From Streptomyces sp. CG1 (GTDB lineage: Bacteria > Actinomycetota > Actinomycetes > Streptomycetales > Streptomycetaceae): a stretch of DNA of 64,000 bases. Shown piece after piece: positions 52,606 through 62,390 of the stretch. Every line of letters starts with the position of its first letter. Position 1 is the stretch's first letter. Where the stretch lies: contig NZ_CP163518.1 of assembly GCF_041080625.1 (NCBI RefSeq), forward strand, positions 3,968,001 through 4,032,000, read 5' to 3'. The position numbers and the translations under genes are program-made. The notes under the pieces are model-generated. The model had not been told where the DNA came from. It saw nothing but the letters and a program-made list of their open reading frames with translations, and made no database searches.

Positions 52606-52619
52606 TGGGAGCGCTTCCA
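52606..52619. promoter_or_regulatory. CebR box overlapping the bglC ribosome site and start
   Basis: TGGGAGCGCTTCCA matches the CebR palindrome at 13 of 14 bases. Its GGGAG half is the only ribosome site of bglC and its last A is the first base of the ATG, so repressor binding sits directly on the translation initiation region. Confidence 0.85.
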
Positions 52620-54046
52620 TGTCTGACTCCGTTTCTCCCTCCCCGGTGGCCTTTCCCCCCGCCTTCCTCTGGGGCACCGCGACCTCCGCCTACCAGATCG
52701 AGGGGGCGGTGCGTGAGGACGGCCGTACACCCTCGATCTGGGACACCTTCAGCCATACGCCGGGCAGGACGGCCGGCGGTGAGACCGGTGACATCGCCGT
52801 CGACCACTACCACCGTTACCGCGACGACGTGGCGCTGATGGCCGAGCTGGGCGTGAACGCGTACCGCTTCTCGGTGTCCTGGCCCCGGGTGCAGCCCACC
52901 GGCCGGGGCCCGGCGATCCAGACGGGCCTGGACTTCTACCGCCGTCTGGTGGACGAACTCCTCGCCCACGGCATCAAACCCGCGCTCACCCTCTACCACT
53001 GGGACCTGCCGCAGGAGCTGGAGGACGCGGGCGGCTGGCCGCAGCGGGACACCGCGTTCCGGTTCGCCGAGTACGCGCAGCTGGTCGGCGCGGCGCTGGG
53101 CGACCGGGTGGAGCAGTGGATCACCCTCAACGAGCCCTGGTGCAGCGCCTTCCTGGGCTACGGCTCCGGTGTGCACGCCCCCGGCCGCAGCGACCCGGAG
53201 GCCGCCCTGCGCGCGGCCCATCACCTCAACCTCGCCCACGGCCTGGCGACCTCGGCGCTGCGCTCGGTGATGCCGGCCCGCAACGAGATCGCGATCAGCC
53301 TCAACTCCTCCGTGATACGGCCGCTTTCACCGGACCCGGCCGACCGTGCGGCGGCCCGCCGGATCGACGACCTGGCCAACGGGATCTTCCACGGCCCGCT
53401 GCTGCACGGGGCGTACCCGTCGTCGCTGCTCGCGGCGACGGCGCCGGTCACCGACTGGTCGTTCGTCCTCGACGGCGACACCCGCACGATCAACGTCCCG
53501 CTGGACGCGCTGGGCCTGAACTACTACACCCCGTCCCTGGTCTCGGCGGCGTCCGGCGAGGCGCAGCCGGGCCCACGGGCGGACGGCCACGGCGCCAGTG
53601 CCCACTCCCCCTGGCCGGGCGCCGACGACGTACGGTTCCACCAGACGCCGGGCGAGCGCACCGAGATGGGCTGGACGATCGATCCGACGGGCCTGTACGA
53701 CCTGGTCATGCGGTACACGAGGGAGGCGCCCGGCCTGCCGCTGTACGTGACGGAGAACGGCGCGGCCTACGACGACAAGCCCGACCCCGACGGCCGCGTC
53801 CACGATCCCGAGCGCATCGCGTACTTGCGCGGCCATCTGTCGGCGGTCCACCGGGCCCTCACCGACGGCGCCGATGTGCGCGGCTACTACCTGTGGTCCC
53901 TGATGGACAACTTCGAGTGGGCGTACGGCTACGGGAAGCGGTTCGGGGCGGTGTACGTGGACTACGGGACGTTGGAGCGGACGCCCAAGTCGAGTGCCAG
54001 GTGGTACGGAGAGACGGCTCGGACGGGGGTGTTGCCGGGGGTGTGA
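52619..54046 (+). CDS. bglC: Beta-glucosidase (GH1)
   Basis: Cytosolic family 1 glycoside hydrolase of 475 residues that splits imported cellobiose to glucose. Acid/base Glu172 is in ITLNEPW and nucleophile Glu379 in [29 protein letters not shown] is the N-terminal signature. No signal peptide. It follows the ceb transport genes with its own CebR box, so hydrolysis is controlled with uptake. A strong terminator follows. Confidence 0.96.
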   Translation: MSDSVSPSPVAFPPAFLWGTATSAYQIEGAVREDGRTPSIWDTFSHTPGRTAGGETGDIAVDHYHRYRDDVALMAELGVNAYRFSVSWPRVQPTGRGPAIQTGLDFYRRLVDELLAHGIKPALTLYHWDLPQELEDAGGWPQRDTAFRFAEYAQLVGAALGDRVEQWITLNEPWCSAFLGYGSGVHAPGRSDPEAALRAAHHLNLAHGLATSALRSVMPARNEIAISLNSSVIRPLSPDPADRAAARRIDDLANGIFHGPLLHGAYPSSLLAATAPVTDWSFVLDGDTRTINVPLDALGLNYYTPSLVSAASGEAQPGPRADGHGASAHSPWPGADDVRFHQTPGERTEMGWTIDPTGLYDLVMRYTREAPGLPLYVTENGAAYDDKPDPDGRVHDPERIAYLRGHLSAVHRALTDGADVRGYYLWSLMDNFEWAYGYGKRFGAVYVDYGTLERTPKSSARWYGETARTGVLPGV

Positions 54047-54055
54047 GGGGCGGAG

Positions 54056-54088
54056 GGGCGCGGCACCCCACCGTGGTGCCGCGCCCCT
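54056..54088. terminator. Terminator between bglC and chitinase gene
   Basis: Perfect 13-bp stem GGGGCGCGGCACC / GGTGCCGCGCCCC with a seven-base loop between two convergent genes. Confidence 0.9.
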
Positions 54089-54101
54089 TCGGGGGTGTGC
54101 G

Positions 54102-55568
54102 TCAGTTGAAGGCGGCGAAGGCCTTCGAGAAGGCGTACTTGTCCTGGACGATCGAGCTGCAGGTCGGGTCGGCGGAGTTCTTCGCGCCGCCGTCGCACTG
54201 CTTGTCGCGGGCCGCGGACCACATCGACAGGCCGCCAAGGCCCTTGGACTTGGCGAAGTTGGCCAGCTGGGTGGCGTCGGCCACCTTGAAGACCTCGGAG
54301 GAGACGTCGTTGACGCCGATCAGCGGGGTGACCGCGACCGCCTTCCAGGCCGCGGAGTCGGACAGGCCGAGGACACCCTTGACCTGGGCCTGGGTGGCCG
54401 TCGCGGCCTGCTGGGCGTAGTCGCCCATGTCGCCGCTGTACGAGGAGCCGTAGTCCATCGCCATGATGTTGACGGTGGAGATCTTCACGCCGTTGGACTT
54501 GGCGTTGGAGAGGAGGTTCACGCCGTCCTGGGTGAGGCCCTCGGGCATCACCGGGAGGGTGAAGGAGACGTCCAGGTCAGGGTGGAGCGCCTGGAGCTTC
54601 GCTATCGCCTTCGCCCGCAGGGTGTTCGCCGCCGTGTTGGGCAGTGCCCCGCCCTCGACGTCGAAGTCGACCTTGGTGAGCTTGAACGCGTCGACCGCCT
54701 TGCCGTACGCCGCCGCCAGCGCGTCGGCGGAGGAGCAGGTGGTGGCCAGTTCGGAGCCGGAGGCGCCGCCGAAGGAGACCCGGACGTCGCCGCCCTTGGC
54801 GCGCAGCGAGCCGATCTGCTGGGCCACCGCGTCGCCGTTCAGGTCGGTCACGCCGCCCCACTTGGGGGTGCAGCCGCCGCCGTCGGTGATGAAGGCGAGG
54901 TTGTAGTTCTTCACGCCGGTCGCGCCGGCCGCACCCACCAGGTCGAAGGCCGGGTAGAGGGAGGTGTCGACGTACGGGGCGAAGCCCGCGGCGGACTTGG
55001 TGCCGCTGCCGGTGCTCTGGGAGGTGGTCGGGGTCGGCGTGGCGCTCTTGGTCGGGGTGGGGGTGGCGCTCTTGCTCGGCGTGGCGGTCGGGGCCGGCGA
55101 CTGGGTCCCGGTGGGCCGGCCGCTCGGCTCGGGGGTGGCGCCGCCGTCCGCGGAGCACTGGGCGTTGTCGATACGACAGCCGGTCGGGGCGCCGCCGCCG
55201 TCGACCACGAAGCCGATGGTCACCGACTTGCCGGGGGCGAGGCCCGCGGTGTCCCATTTCGGGGGCTTCACGGTGACGTGCGAACCGCTGACGGTCGACT
55301 CGCCGTTCCACAGGGAGCTGAGCTTGGCGCCCGCCGGGAGGTCGAACTCCAGGGTCCAGGTCTTCTCCTGCTGGCTGCTGTTGTTGGTGACGACGTACTG
55401 GCCGGTGTAGCCGGTGGACCAGTCGCTGGTCGTGGTGTACGCGGCGTTCACGCCGGCGGCGTTGGCGGTGCCGGTGAGCAGGACCGCGCCCCCACCGACG
55501 ACGGCCGCGGCCACGAGACCGCCTATCGCCTTGTTCCTGCCACTGATCCTGCGCCGGTGCGTGCTCAT
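54102..55568 (-). CDS. Secreted GH18 chitinase with CBM2-type binding domain
   Basis: Exported enzyme of 488 residues. Signal peptide 1-37 (GLVAAAVVGGGAVLLTGTANA). An N-terminal CBM2-like domain (about 40-135; YTTTSDWSTGYTGQYVVTNN, WDTAGLAPGKSVTIGFVVDG) is followed by a Thr/Pro/Ser linker of KSATPTPT repeats and a C-terminal GH18 domain. The catalytic DxDxE motif is KVDFDVEGG, preceded by VRVSFGGASG. It belongs to the short bacterial GH18 group seen in Streptomyces. It would cleave chitin outside the cell. No DasR site was found in the 130 bases upstream. Confidence 0.92.
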   Translation of the reverse strand: MSTHRRRISGRNKAIGGLVAAAVVGGGAVLLTGTANAAGVNAAYTTTSDWSTGYTGQYVVTNNSSQQEKTWTLEFDLPAGAKLSSLWNGESTVSGSHVTVKPPKWDTAGLAPGKSVTIGFVVDGGGAPTGCRIDNAQCSADGGATPEPSGRPTGTQSPAPTATPSKSATPTPTKSATPTPTTSQSTGSGTKSAAGFAPYVDTSLYPAFDLVGAAGATGVKNYNLAFITDGGGCTPKWGGVTDLNGDAVAQQIGSLRAKGGDVRVSFGGASGSELATTCSSADALAAAYGKAVDAFKLTKVDFDVEGGALPNTAANTLRAKAIAKLQALHPDLDVSFTLPVMPEGLTQDGVNLLSNAKSNGVKISTVNIMAMDYGSSYSGDMGDYAQQAATATQAQVKGVLGLSDSAAWKAVAVTPLIGVNDVSSEVFKVADATQLANFAKSKGLGGLSMWSAARDKQCDGGAKNSADPTCSSIVQDKYAFSKAFAAFN

Positions 55569-55700
55569 GCGCGTGCCTGCCTTCGCTGTTCACGGGGGTG
55601 GGGTGCGGCAGCACGCTAGCGATCCGGAATCGGGCAAATCACTTGATCGGGACGGCGCTTGCAGACCTTAGGGTTCACTTAAGGAAGGGATCGGAGACGA

Positions 55701-57092
55701 TTAATGGTCGAGACCAGTCGCGACCGCTTTGCCCGATCTGCGTCTTCGCACCGGCCCCCGGTGCCCGCGCCCGACCGGCTTGCGCCCGTCCAGCTGGAAC
55801 CAGATCCGCACCTCCGCACCACCGAGCACCGAGGCGCCGATGCGGACGTCACCGCCGGTGGACTCGGCGAGCCGGCGCACGATGTCCAGGCCGAGACCGG
55901 TCGAACCGGCGCTCCCGGAGCCGCGGCCACGGGCCATCGCCGCGTCCGGGTCGGGTATGCCGGGGCCCGCGTCCGAGACCAGCACGATCACCGCGTCCTC
56001 GCCATTGTGCACGTCGACCGCGAAGGCGGTGCCCTCGGCGGTGTGCCGGAAGACATTGCCGAGCAGGGCGTCCAGGGACGCGGCCAGATCGGCGCGGGCC
56101 ACGGGTATCCGCACCGGCCGCTCGACACCGGCCACCCGCCATTTACGGCCCTCGTCCTCGGCGAGCGCGGACCAGAACTCCATGCGCGCACGGACCACTT
56201 CCGCCGCGTCGCACCCGGCACCGGGCCCGGCCGCGACCGTCTGCGGCTTGGCCTCCCGGGCGGTGCGGATGATGGTGTCGACCTCGCGCTCCAGCTGGGC
56301 GACGGCGGCCCGGGTCTGGTCGGCGGCCGGACCGGCGCCGAGGGAGGCCGTGTTCAGCCGGAGCACGGTCAGCGGGGTGCGCAGCCGGTGGGAGAGGTCC
56401 GCGGCCAGCTCTCTCTCGTTCGCAAGGAGCTGGACGACCTGGTCGGCCATGGAGTTGAACGCCACGGCCGCGAGCCGCAGTTCGGTCGGGCCGTCCTCCG
56501 GCACCCGGGCGCCCAACCTGCCCTCGCCCAGTTCGTGCGCGCCCCGGACCAGCCGCTGGGCGGGCCGCACCATGCGCACCCCGAGCCGGTCGGCGACCGC
56601 GACCGAGCCGAGGATCAGCCCGAGGCCGACGGCCGCGAGGACCGCCCAGGCCGTGCCGACGCCGTTGGTCACCTCGGACTCGGGGACGTAGACCTCGACG
56701 ACCGCGATGTCGCCGGAGCCGAGCGCGACCGGCTGGAGCAGGGTCGATCCGCCGGCCACGGTGGTCGTGGAGGCCCGGCCCAGTTTCCGCACGGCCTGGA
56801 TGTCGCGGCCGGCGGCACGCTGCCGGCCGAGGTCGAGCGCGGACCGGCCGTCACCGGCGGGCAGATGCACGGCCATCCCGGAGTCGGCGCCGGCGGAGGC
56901 CACGACCCGCTCCAGTTTGTCCCGGTCGGTGGTGATGGACAGCGCGGGCGCCACCGCGGCGGCCTCCCGCTCGGCGTTCGAGAACGCGCGGTCGCGGGCC
57001 ATCTCCTTGACGACCAGGCCGAGCGGCACGGCGAAGGCGACCACGACCATCGTGGTGACCGCGAGGCAGACCTTGACCAGAGCCCACCTCAT
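55701..57092 (-). CDS. Sensor histidine kinase
   Basis: Membrane kinase of 463 residues: helix 1 (VCLAVTTMVVVAFAVPLGLV), an extracellular loop of about 115 residues, helix 2 (VLAAVGLGLILGSVAVADRL), HAMP, then HisKA with the phospho-acceptor His235 in AADLSHRLRTP, and a HATPase with N-box DALLGNVFRHTAEG, G1 SDAGPGIPD and G2 GSTGLGLDIV. Its start overlaps the response-regulator stop (ATGA at 57089-57092). The signal is unknown; the chitinase gene lies just downstream but separate. Confidence 0.93.
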   Translation of the reverse strand: MRWALVKVCLAVTTMVVVAFAVPLGLVVKEMARDRAFSNAEREAAAVAPALSITTDRDKLERVVASAGADSGMAVHLPAGDGRSALDLGRQRAAGRDIQAVRKLGRASTTTVAGGSTLLQPVALGSGDIAVVEVYVPESEVTNGVGTAWAVLAAVGLGLILGSVAVADRLGVRMVRPAQRLVRGAHELGEGRLGARVPEDGPTELRLAAVAFNSMADQVVQLLANERELAADLSHRLRTPLTVLRLNTASLGAGPAADQTRAAVAQLEREVDTIIRTAREAKPQTVAAGPGAGCDAAEVVRARMEFWSALAEDEGRKWRVAGVERPVRIPVARADLAASLDALLGNVFRHTAEGTAFAVDVHNGEDAVIVLVSDAGPGIPDPDAAMARGRGSGSAGSTGLGLDIVRRLAESTGGDVRIGASVLGGAEVRIWFQLDGRKPVGRGHRGPVRRRRSGKAVATGLDH

Positions 57093-57796
57093 CGCACCGG
57101 CTCCCCGTCCAAGGGCGGCTCCAGTTTCACGCCGACCCCCCGGAGCGTGTGCAGATAGCGGGGCCTGGCGGCCGTCTCCCCCAATTTCCGGCGCAACCAG
57201 GACAGATGGACATCGATGGTCTGGTCGTCGCCGTAGGACTGCTGCCAGACCTCGGCGAGGAGTTCCTTGCGCGGGACGACCACCCCCGGCCGGCCGGCCA
57301 GGAAGGCGAGCAGGTCGAACTCGCGCCGGGTCAGGTCGAGACGGGCCCCGTCCAACTCGGCCTGGCGACGCAGCGGGTCGACGGTCAGGCCGCCGACCCG
57401 GAGCACGGAAGAGGGCGCGGCCTCGGCGCCCACGGAGCGGGTCCTGCGCAGCACGGCCGCGATCCGCGCGGAGAGGTGGTCGACGGAGAACGGCTTGGTC
57501 AGGTAGTCGTCCGCACCGGCGTTGAGCAGCCGGACGATCTCCGTCTCGTCGTCCCGCGCGGTGGCGATGATGACGGGCACGTCGGTGATGCCGCGGAGCA
57601 TCTTCAGCGCCTCGGAGCCGTCCAGGTCCGGCAGTCCGAGGTCCAGGATGACCACGTCGAAAGGGAAATGGGCGACCTCGCGCAGCGCCTCCAGTGCCGT
57701 ACCGACGCTGCGCACGGTGTGTGCGGCGTCGGTCAGATGCCGGATGAGCGCCGAGCGTACGAACTGGTCGTCCTCGACCACGAGCACACTTGCCAT
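57089..57796 (-). CDS. OmpR-family response regulator
   Basis: Response regulator of about 235 residues. The receiver domain has Asp52 in VVILDLGLPDLDG with acidic pocket VEDD near the start and Lys in YLTKPF; the C-terminal winged helix has LDLTRREFDLLAFLAGRPG and DDQTIDVHLSWLRRKLGE. It forms an operon with the following kinase. ATG 57796 is preferred over a GTG three codons upstream; neither has a strong ribosome site. Confidence 0.93.
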   Translation of the reverse strand: MASVLVVEDDQFVRSALIRHLTDAAHTVRSVGTALEALREVAHFPFDVVILDLGLPDLDGSEALKMLRGITDVPVIIATARDDETEIVRLLNAGADDYLTKPFSVDHLSARIAAVLRRTRSVGAEAAPSSVLRVGGLTVDPLRRQAELDGARLDLTRREFDLLAFLAGRPGVVVPRKELLAEVWQQSYGDDQTIDVHLSWLRRKLGETAARPRYLHTLRGVGVKLEPPLDGEPVR

Positions 57797-57894
57797 GCGC
57801 CGCACCGTACGCCATGCGGCTCACCCCGGCGGGTGCCTGTGGATAACTCGGGGGGTGTGCGTACGGCGGTGTCCCTGAGGCAGTATGGCCCGCG

Positions 57895-58407
57895 ATGCGC
57901 AGAGGACTCGTACACGTACTGGCGTGGCTGCTCGCGACGGGAGCGGCGGTCACGCTGTCGTGGTGGGGTGTGCACACGGTGATGGCCGGGACGGCGTACG
58001 ACCCGCCGCGCGCCCTGCCGATCACGGCCGCCGACGCGACCACGCAGGGCGCGCAGTCCCTGGGCTCGCCGACACAGCGGCCGAACCCGTCGACGCGGCC
58101 GTCGGCCAGCCCGGCGGCACCGGCCCCGTCCCGCACCACCCGGACGCCGAGCCACTCGCCCTCCGCCTCCGCTCCCGCGTCCTCCGGCCAGGTCAAGTCC
58201 TACGACACCGACGGCGGCCGGGCGGTGTTCGAGCTGGGCGGGTCCAGCGCCACGCTCGTCTCGGCGACGCCGGGGGCCGGCTGGTCGATGCAGCTGTGGA
58301 AGACCGATACCTGGATCCGGGTGGAGTTCAGCCGGGGGACCAGCCGGGTGTCGGTGATCTGCACCTGGCACGACGGGCCGCCGCATGTGGAGGTCGGGAA
58401 CTACTGA
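57895..58407 (+). CDS. Membrane-anchored or secreted protein with Pro/Ser/Thr linker
   Basis: A 170-residue protein: an N-terminal hydrophobic segment (VLAWLLATGAAVTLSWWGVH, signal anchor), a low-complexity Ala/Pro/Ser/Thr stretch (about 50-100), and a small beta-rich domain (FELGGSSATLVSATPGAGWS, VSVICTWHDGPPHVEV). I do not recognise the domain. It is divergent from the two-component pair by 98 bases and convergent with the spermidine-synthase-like gene. Confidence 0.75.
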   Translation: MRRGLVHVLAWLLATGAAVTLSWWGVHTVMAGTAYDPPRALPITAADATTQGAQSLGSPTQRPNPSTRPSASPAAPAPSRTTRTPSHSPSASAPASSGQVKSYDTDGGRAVFELGGSSATLVSATPGAGWSMQLWKTDTWIRVEFSRGTSRVSVICTWHDGPPHVEVGNY

Positions 58408-58417
58408 CCGACGCCGC

Positions 58418-59296
58418 TCAGCGGAACACCGAGGGCGGTGGGGCCGGTGAGGCCACGGCCGCCACGTCCGTCACGGGGGTGGCACCGCCGGTGAAGTCCG
58501 TGAGCGGCTTGCCGTGTTCGACCCGGGCCGGGTGCGGGTCGGAGGCGGCGCGGCGGGTGAGTTCGGCGAGCGGGAGCGGGGCGTCGCAGGCCACGAGGAT
58601 CGCGTTGCCGAAGCGCTTGCCGCGCAGTACGGCCGGGTCGGCGATCAGCGCGAGTTCGGCGAACCGGGCGGCCGCGGTGGCGATCTGGCCGCGCAGATGG
58701 GCAAGCGGCGGGCCGTCGGCGAGATTGGCGGCGTAGACCCCGGACGGTTTCAGGGCCCGGCGGACCTCGTCCAGGAACTCGGTGGAGGTGAGGTGAGCGG
58801 GGGTGCGGGCACCGCTGAAGACATCGGCGATGATCAGGTCCGCCCAGCCGTCCGGCACCTTGGCGAGACCCTCGCGGGCATCCGCCGAGCGCACCCGGAT
58901 CCGGGCGTTCGGGTCCAGCGGCAGCTCCCGGCGGACCAGTTGGACCAGGCTCGCGTCCCGCTCGACGACCTGCTGGGTGGAGCGGGGGCGGGTGTGGGCG
59001 GCGTACCGGGCGAGGGTGAACGCGCCACCGCCGAGGTGCACGGCGTGCACGGGCTTGCCGGGCGGAGCGACGAGGTCGATGACATGGCCGAGGCGGCGCT
59101 GATACTCGAAGGAGAGATGGGCGGGGTCGTCCAGGTCGACGTGCGACTGGGGCGCGCCGTCGATCAGCAGTGTCCATGCGCGGCCCCGGTCGGGGTCGGG
59201 CACGAGCTGTGCGAGCCCGCCGTCGACCGCCTCCACGACGGCTTCGGCGGCGGCCGATCCGCGCCGCCTGCCCCGGGTGTTCCTGGACCTGCCCAT
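58418..59296 (-). CDS. Spermidine synthase-like methyltransferase-fold protein
   Basis: About 292 residues with the spermidine synthase Rossmann fold: VDLDDPAHLSFEYQRRLGHV, HLGGGAFTLARY (cofactor loop), VVERDASLVQLVR and the catalytic-region DLIIADVFSG, then YAANLADGPPL. Actinobacterial members like this often lack polyamine synthase activity, so the substrate is open. The basic N-terminus (RSRNTRGRRRG) is unusual. Start ATG at 59294-59296. Confidence 0.8.
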   Translation of the reverse strand: MGRSRNTRGRRRGSAAAEAVVEAVDGGLAQLVPDPDRGRAWTLLIDGAPQSHVDLDDPAHLSFEYQRRLGHVIDLVAPPGKPVHAVHLGGGAFTLARYAAHTRPRSTQQVVERDASLVQLVRRELPLDPNARIRVRSADAREGLAKVPDGWADLIIADVFSGARTPAHLTSTEFLDEVRRALKPSGVYAANLADGPPLAHLRGQIATAAARFAELALIADPAVLRGKRFGNAILVACDAPLPLAELTRRAASDPHPARVEHGKPLTDFTGGATPVTDVAAVASPAPPPSVFR

Positions 59297-59365
59297 CGCA
59301 TCATTTTCGCAGGTCGCCCGGGACCGCGCCGCACCGGCGCACGTGCGGCTGCCGACCGCATCGCC

Positions 59366-59785
59366 TCACTTGCGGTTGTCGGCCGCCTCGATCAGCCGGG
59401 CCGCCTCCCCGAGGGCCCGGCGCAGCACCACCGGGTCGGTGGCGAGGTCGGCGTCGCCGGGCGGCAGCAGCCAGTCGGAGCCCTCCACCGGTGGCTCGGG
59501 GGTCAGCTTGAGTCCGCGCCCGTCCGTCTCCGTGCAGGTGCTGCCGGGCACGTCCCAGCAGGCTGCCGTGCCGGCCGGGACCAGGAAGCCGAGGGTGGCG
59601 CAGCCGCCGTCGTGCAGCACGGACCCCACCGCGTCCCCGGCACCGCGCCGCAGGATGTCGACCGCCTCGAGTCCCTGCCGGGCCGGCACCGTCACGAGGT
59701 CACAGGCCGCCGGGTCCTCCTCGGGCGACGGCGGCGAAGGTGACGACGACGGCGTACAAGGTTCGTTGCTCTGGCTGGTCTCCAT
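59366..59785 (-). CDS. Hypothetical protein
   Basis: A 139-residue acidic protein with a Ser/Pro-rich N-terminus (EPCTPSSSPSPPSPEEDPA), three Cys in the middle (GGCATLGFLVPAGTAACW, GSTC) and a C-terminal helix (RRALGEAARLIEAADNRK). No known domain recognised. The ATG at 59783-59785 has GGAGG upstream; the frame is open 20 codons further. It lies 69 bases upstream of the spermidine-synthase-like gene, in the same direction. Confidence 0.65.
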   Translation of the reverse strand: METSQSNEPCTPSSSPSPPSPEEDPAACDLVTVPARQGLEAVDILRRGAGDAVGSVLHDGGCATLGFLVPAGTAACWDVPGSTCTETDGRGLKLTPEPPVEGSDWLLPPGDADLATDPVVLRRALGEAARLIEAADNRK

Positions 59786-60051
59786 GCCGGCCTCCACCAC
59801 ACAGCCCTGTTGCGGTCCACGGAGTCCAACGCATGAGCGCGTCAACGGCTACGGCACAAGTGCGCCGCAAAGGATGGCACTTCATGGCAGATCGTGGATG
59901 AGATATCCGGTTTGTAGCTAAACACAGCGTGGCGGGTCCTTCACAGCAGGTACGTTCATGCCCGCCGGAACCAGGGCGCCACTCGGACAACTCGTCCCGA
60001 ATCCGTCCCGGATCCGGCATGGTTCGACGGTTCGCACGAGAGGACCCGGCC

Positions 60052-61521
60052 ATGGCGTCGTCAAGCGTGACCTCGTCACAGCACGAACGGCCACCCCGGC
60101 CCAACCTCGCCTTCCGGCAACTGCGCGGCAGGCGTTCACCGGCCGAGTTCGCGGCGCTCGTACGGCGCGCCGCGCGCGAGATCGGTGAGCGGGTGAGCTG
60201 TGACGCCCGTTACGTCGGAAGGGTCGAGGCGGGCGAGATCCGCTGCCCGAACTACGCCTACGAACGGGTGTTCCTGCACATGTTCCCCGGTCGCACCCTC
60301 ACCGACCTCGGGTTCGCGCCGCGCTCATCAGTGCGCGGCCGTACGGCGCGTACGGCGGCGGACGCGTCCGAGACACTCATCACCGGTGGGCGTCAGGGGG
60401 CGGGTGAGACGCCGGGGGCGTTCGAACCGTATGACACACCGGATGTGCAGGACCCGCACGAGCCGTACGCGAAAGACCACCTGAACCACGAGGAGAGCGA
60501 CGTGCTGCGTCGCGCATTCATGACCGGCGGAGGCGCCACGATGGCCGCCGCCACGCTGAGCCCGCTGGGGCTCACCACGGACGCCGCGGCGGCGGTACGG
60601 TCCGCGCGCCGGCCCGGAAGCCCCGAGGCGGCCGCCCTGGAGGAGGCCGTCCGCCGGATCCGGCTGCTCGACGACCGGCACGGCGCGGACGGCCTCTACC
60701 GGCGCGCAGCGGCTCCGCTGCGCGCGGCGTACGCGCTGCTGGACGCCGGCGCGACCCGGCAGACCACCGCGGACCGGCTGCACTCGGGCGCCGGTGAACT
60801 CGCCATCTCCGTGGGCTGGCTGGCGCATGACTCCGGCCGCTTCGACGATGCCCGCTCACACTACGCGGAGGCGCTGGCCACGGCCCGGATGACCGGGGAT
60901 CCGGCGCTGGAGGCGCACGCGTTCTGCAACACCGCGTTCCTGGCGCGGGACTCGGGCCGCCCCCGGGAGGCGGTCCGCGCGGCGCAGGCCGCCCAGCGCG
61001 CCGCCCGCCCGCTGGGCTCCGACCGGCTGATGTCGCTGCTCGCGCTGCGCGAGGCGGGCGGCTGGGCGGGGCTCGCCGACCGCACCGGCTGCGAGCAGGC
61101 GCTCGCCCGGGCGCATGCCCTCTTCGGGCGGGGCCGCTCGGACGCCGACCCCGAGTGGATGAGCTTCTACGGAGAGGCCGAACTGGAGGGCCTGGAGGCG
61201 CAGTGCTGGTCCACGCTGGGCGACTGGCGGCGCGCGTCCCGGCACGCGCGCCGGGCGGCGCATCTGCAGGATCCGCACTTCACGCGGAACATCGCCCTGT
61301 ACACGGCGGAACTGGCCGACGACCTCGCCCGTGAGGGCCGCCCCGACGAGGCGGCCGCCGCCGGCCTACAGGTGCTGTCCCTGCTGGACCAGGTCCAGTC
61401 CTCCCGCATCCAGGGGATGCTGGCGGGGACGGCGCGGGTGTTGCTGCCGCACCGGCGGGCGTCGGGGGTGTCGGAGTTCCTGGACCGGCATGCGTCCGTA
61501 CCGAGGACTGGGCGGGCGTAG
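60052..61521 (+). CDS. NsdA-like regulator with N-terminal DNA-binding region and TPR domain
   Basis: A 489-residue protein. The N-terminal part (about 20-90; RQLRGRRSPAEFAALVRRAA, VSCDARYVGRVEAGEIRCPN) looks like a helix-turn-helix, and the C-terminal half is a set of TPR-like helices (SAGELAISVGWLAHDSGRFD and following). This layout is that of NsdA and related Streptomyces regulators that hold back antibiotics and sporulation; I infer the relationship by eye. A hydrophobic RRAFMTGGGATMAAATLSPLG segment in the middle resembles a twin-arginine signal but is internal. ATG 60052 has GAGGA upstream. Confidence 0.75.
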   Translation: MASSSVTSSQHERPPRPNLAFRQLRGRRSPAEFAALVRRAAREIGERVSCDARYVGRVEAGEIRCPNYAYERVFLHMFPGRTLTDLGFAPRSSVRGRTARTAADASETLITGGRQGAGETPGAFEPYDTPDVQDPHEPYAKDHLNHEESDVLRRAFMTGGGATMAAATLSPLGLTTDAAAAVRSARRPGSPEAAALEEAVRRIRLLDDRHGADGLYRRAAAPLRAAYALLDAGATRQTTADRLHSGAGELAISVGWLAHDSGRFDDARSHYAEALATARMTGDPALEAHAFCNTAFLARDSGRPREAVRAAQAAQRAARPLGSDRLMSLLALREAGGWAGLADRTGCEQALARAHALFGRGRSDADPEWMSFYGEAELEGLEAQCWSTLGDWRRASRHARRAAHLQDPHFTRNIALYTAELADDLAREGRPDEAAAAGLQVLSLLDQVQSSRIQGMLAGTARVLLPHRRASGVSEFLDRHASVPRTGRA

Positions 61522-61529
61522 CGGACCGG

Positions 61530-61567
61530 GGCGGGGTGCCGGTGCGCTTGAGCGACCCCACCCCGCC
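61530..61567. terminator. Hairpin between NsdA-like gene and histidine phosphatase gene
   Basis: GGCGGGGTG (61530-61538) pairs with CACCCCGCC (61559-61567) across a 20-base loop, between two convergent genes. Confidence 0.55.
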
Positions 61568-61572
61568 ACCCG

Positions 61573-62169
61573 TCAAGCAGCCAGGTGCCCCAAGTCGTTC
61601 CAGCTCTCGATCGCCGGCTCCCCATAGGCCCAGCCCAGCACGGACAGCGAGGTCGGGTTGAGGCGTATCCGCGCGGCGAAGTCCAGCGGCAGGCCGAGCC
61701 AGCGGGCGCCTATGGAGCGAAGAATGTGGCCGTGGGCGAAGACCAGCACGTCGCGGTCCGCCGACCTCGCCCACGCCACCACCTCGTCCGCACGCGCGGA
61801 GACGTCGGCGATGCTCTCGCCCTCCGGCACCCCGTCCCGCCAGATCAGCCACCCCGGCCGCACGGCCTGGATCTCGGCCGGCGTCATGCCTTCGTAGGCG
61901 CCGTAGTCCCACTCCATGAGCGTGTCCCAGGTGGCGGCACGGTCGCCGAAGCCGGCCAGTTCGCACGTCTCACGCGCGCGTGCCAGCGGACTGGTGCGCA
62001 CCTCCACCCCCGGCAGCCCGTCCAGCGGAGCGCGGTGCAGTCGCTCACCGAGCAGCTTGGCCCCGCGCCGGCCCTCCTCCAGCAGCGGCACGTCGGTCCT
62101 GCCGGTGTGCTTGCCGGACAGTGACCATTCCGTCTGTCCGTGCCGGGCCAGCAGGATGCGCGGTGCCAT
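61573..62169 (-). CDS. Histidine phosphatase (phosphoglycerate mutase-like)
   Basis: A 198-residue member of the histidine phosphatase superfamily. [20 protein letters not shown] carries the RHG motif with the phosphorylated His; [32 protein letters not shown] and [18 protein letters not shown] (second His) complete the active site. Acts on a small phosphomonoester; the substrate is unknown. The start is ATG at 62167-62169; the longer reading frame lacks a ribosome site. Confidence 0.9.
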   Translation of the reverse strand: MAPRILLARHGQTEWSLSGKHTGRTDVPLLEEGRRGAKLLGERLHRAPLDGLPGVEVRTSPLARARETCELAGFGDRAATWDTLMEWDYGAYEGMTPAEIQAVRPGWLIWRDGVPEGESIADVSARADEVVAWARSADRDVLVFAHGHILRSIGARWLGLPLDFAARIRLNPTSLSVLGWAYGEPAIESWNDLGHLAA

Positions 62170-62390
62170 GGGGAACCTTTCCGGGAGCGGGACGCCACAC
62201 AGACGCCACAAGAACAAGGAGAGAGGACTTCTCCATCATCGCTCACACCCGTTCGGGGCAACCCGGCGGGCGATCTCGGCGTCTTTGTGGGCCGGAGGGC
62301 CCTCATGGGCGAGATACGGACGCCGTAAGGTGGCACGGTCGCCCGCCGGGGCGCACCGCAACAGCACAGCCGAAGGGGGCGGGCGATCGG

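Noticed and set aside
54964..55410. Rightward open frames opposite the chitinase linker
   Set aside because: They are mirror frames of the Thr/Pro/Ser linker and have no start site.
55569..55700. Search for a DasR site or chitin direct repeats upstream of the GH18 chitinase gene
   Set aside because: No GGTC-N2-GACC pair or 12-bp chitinase direct repeat was seen.
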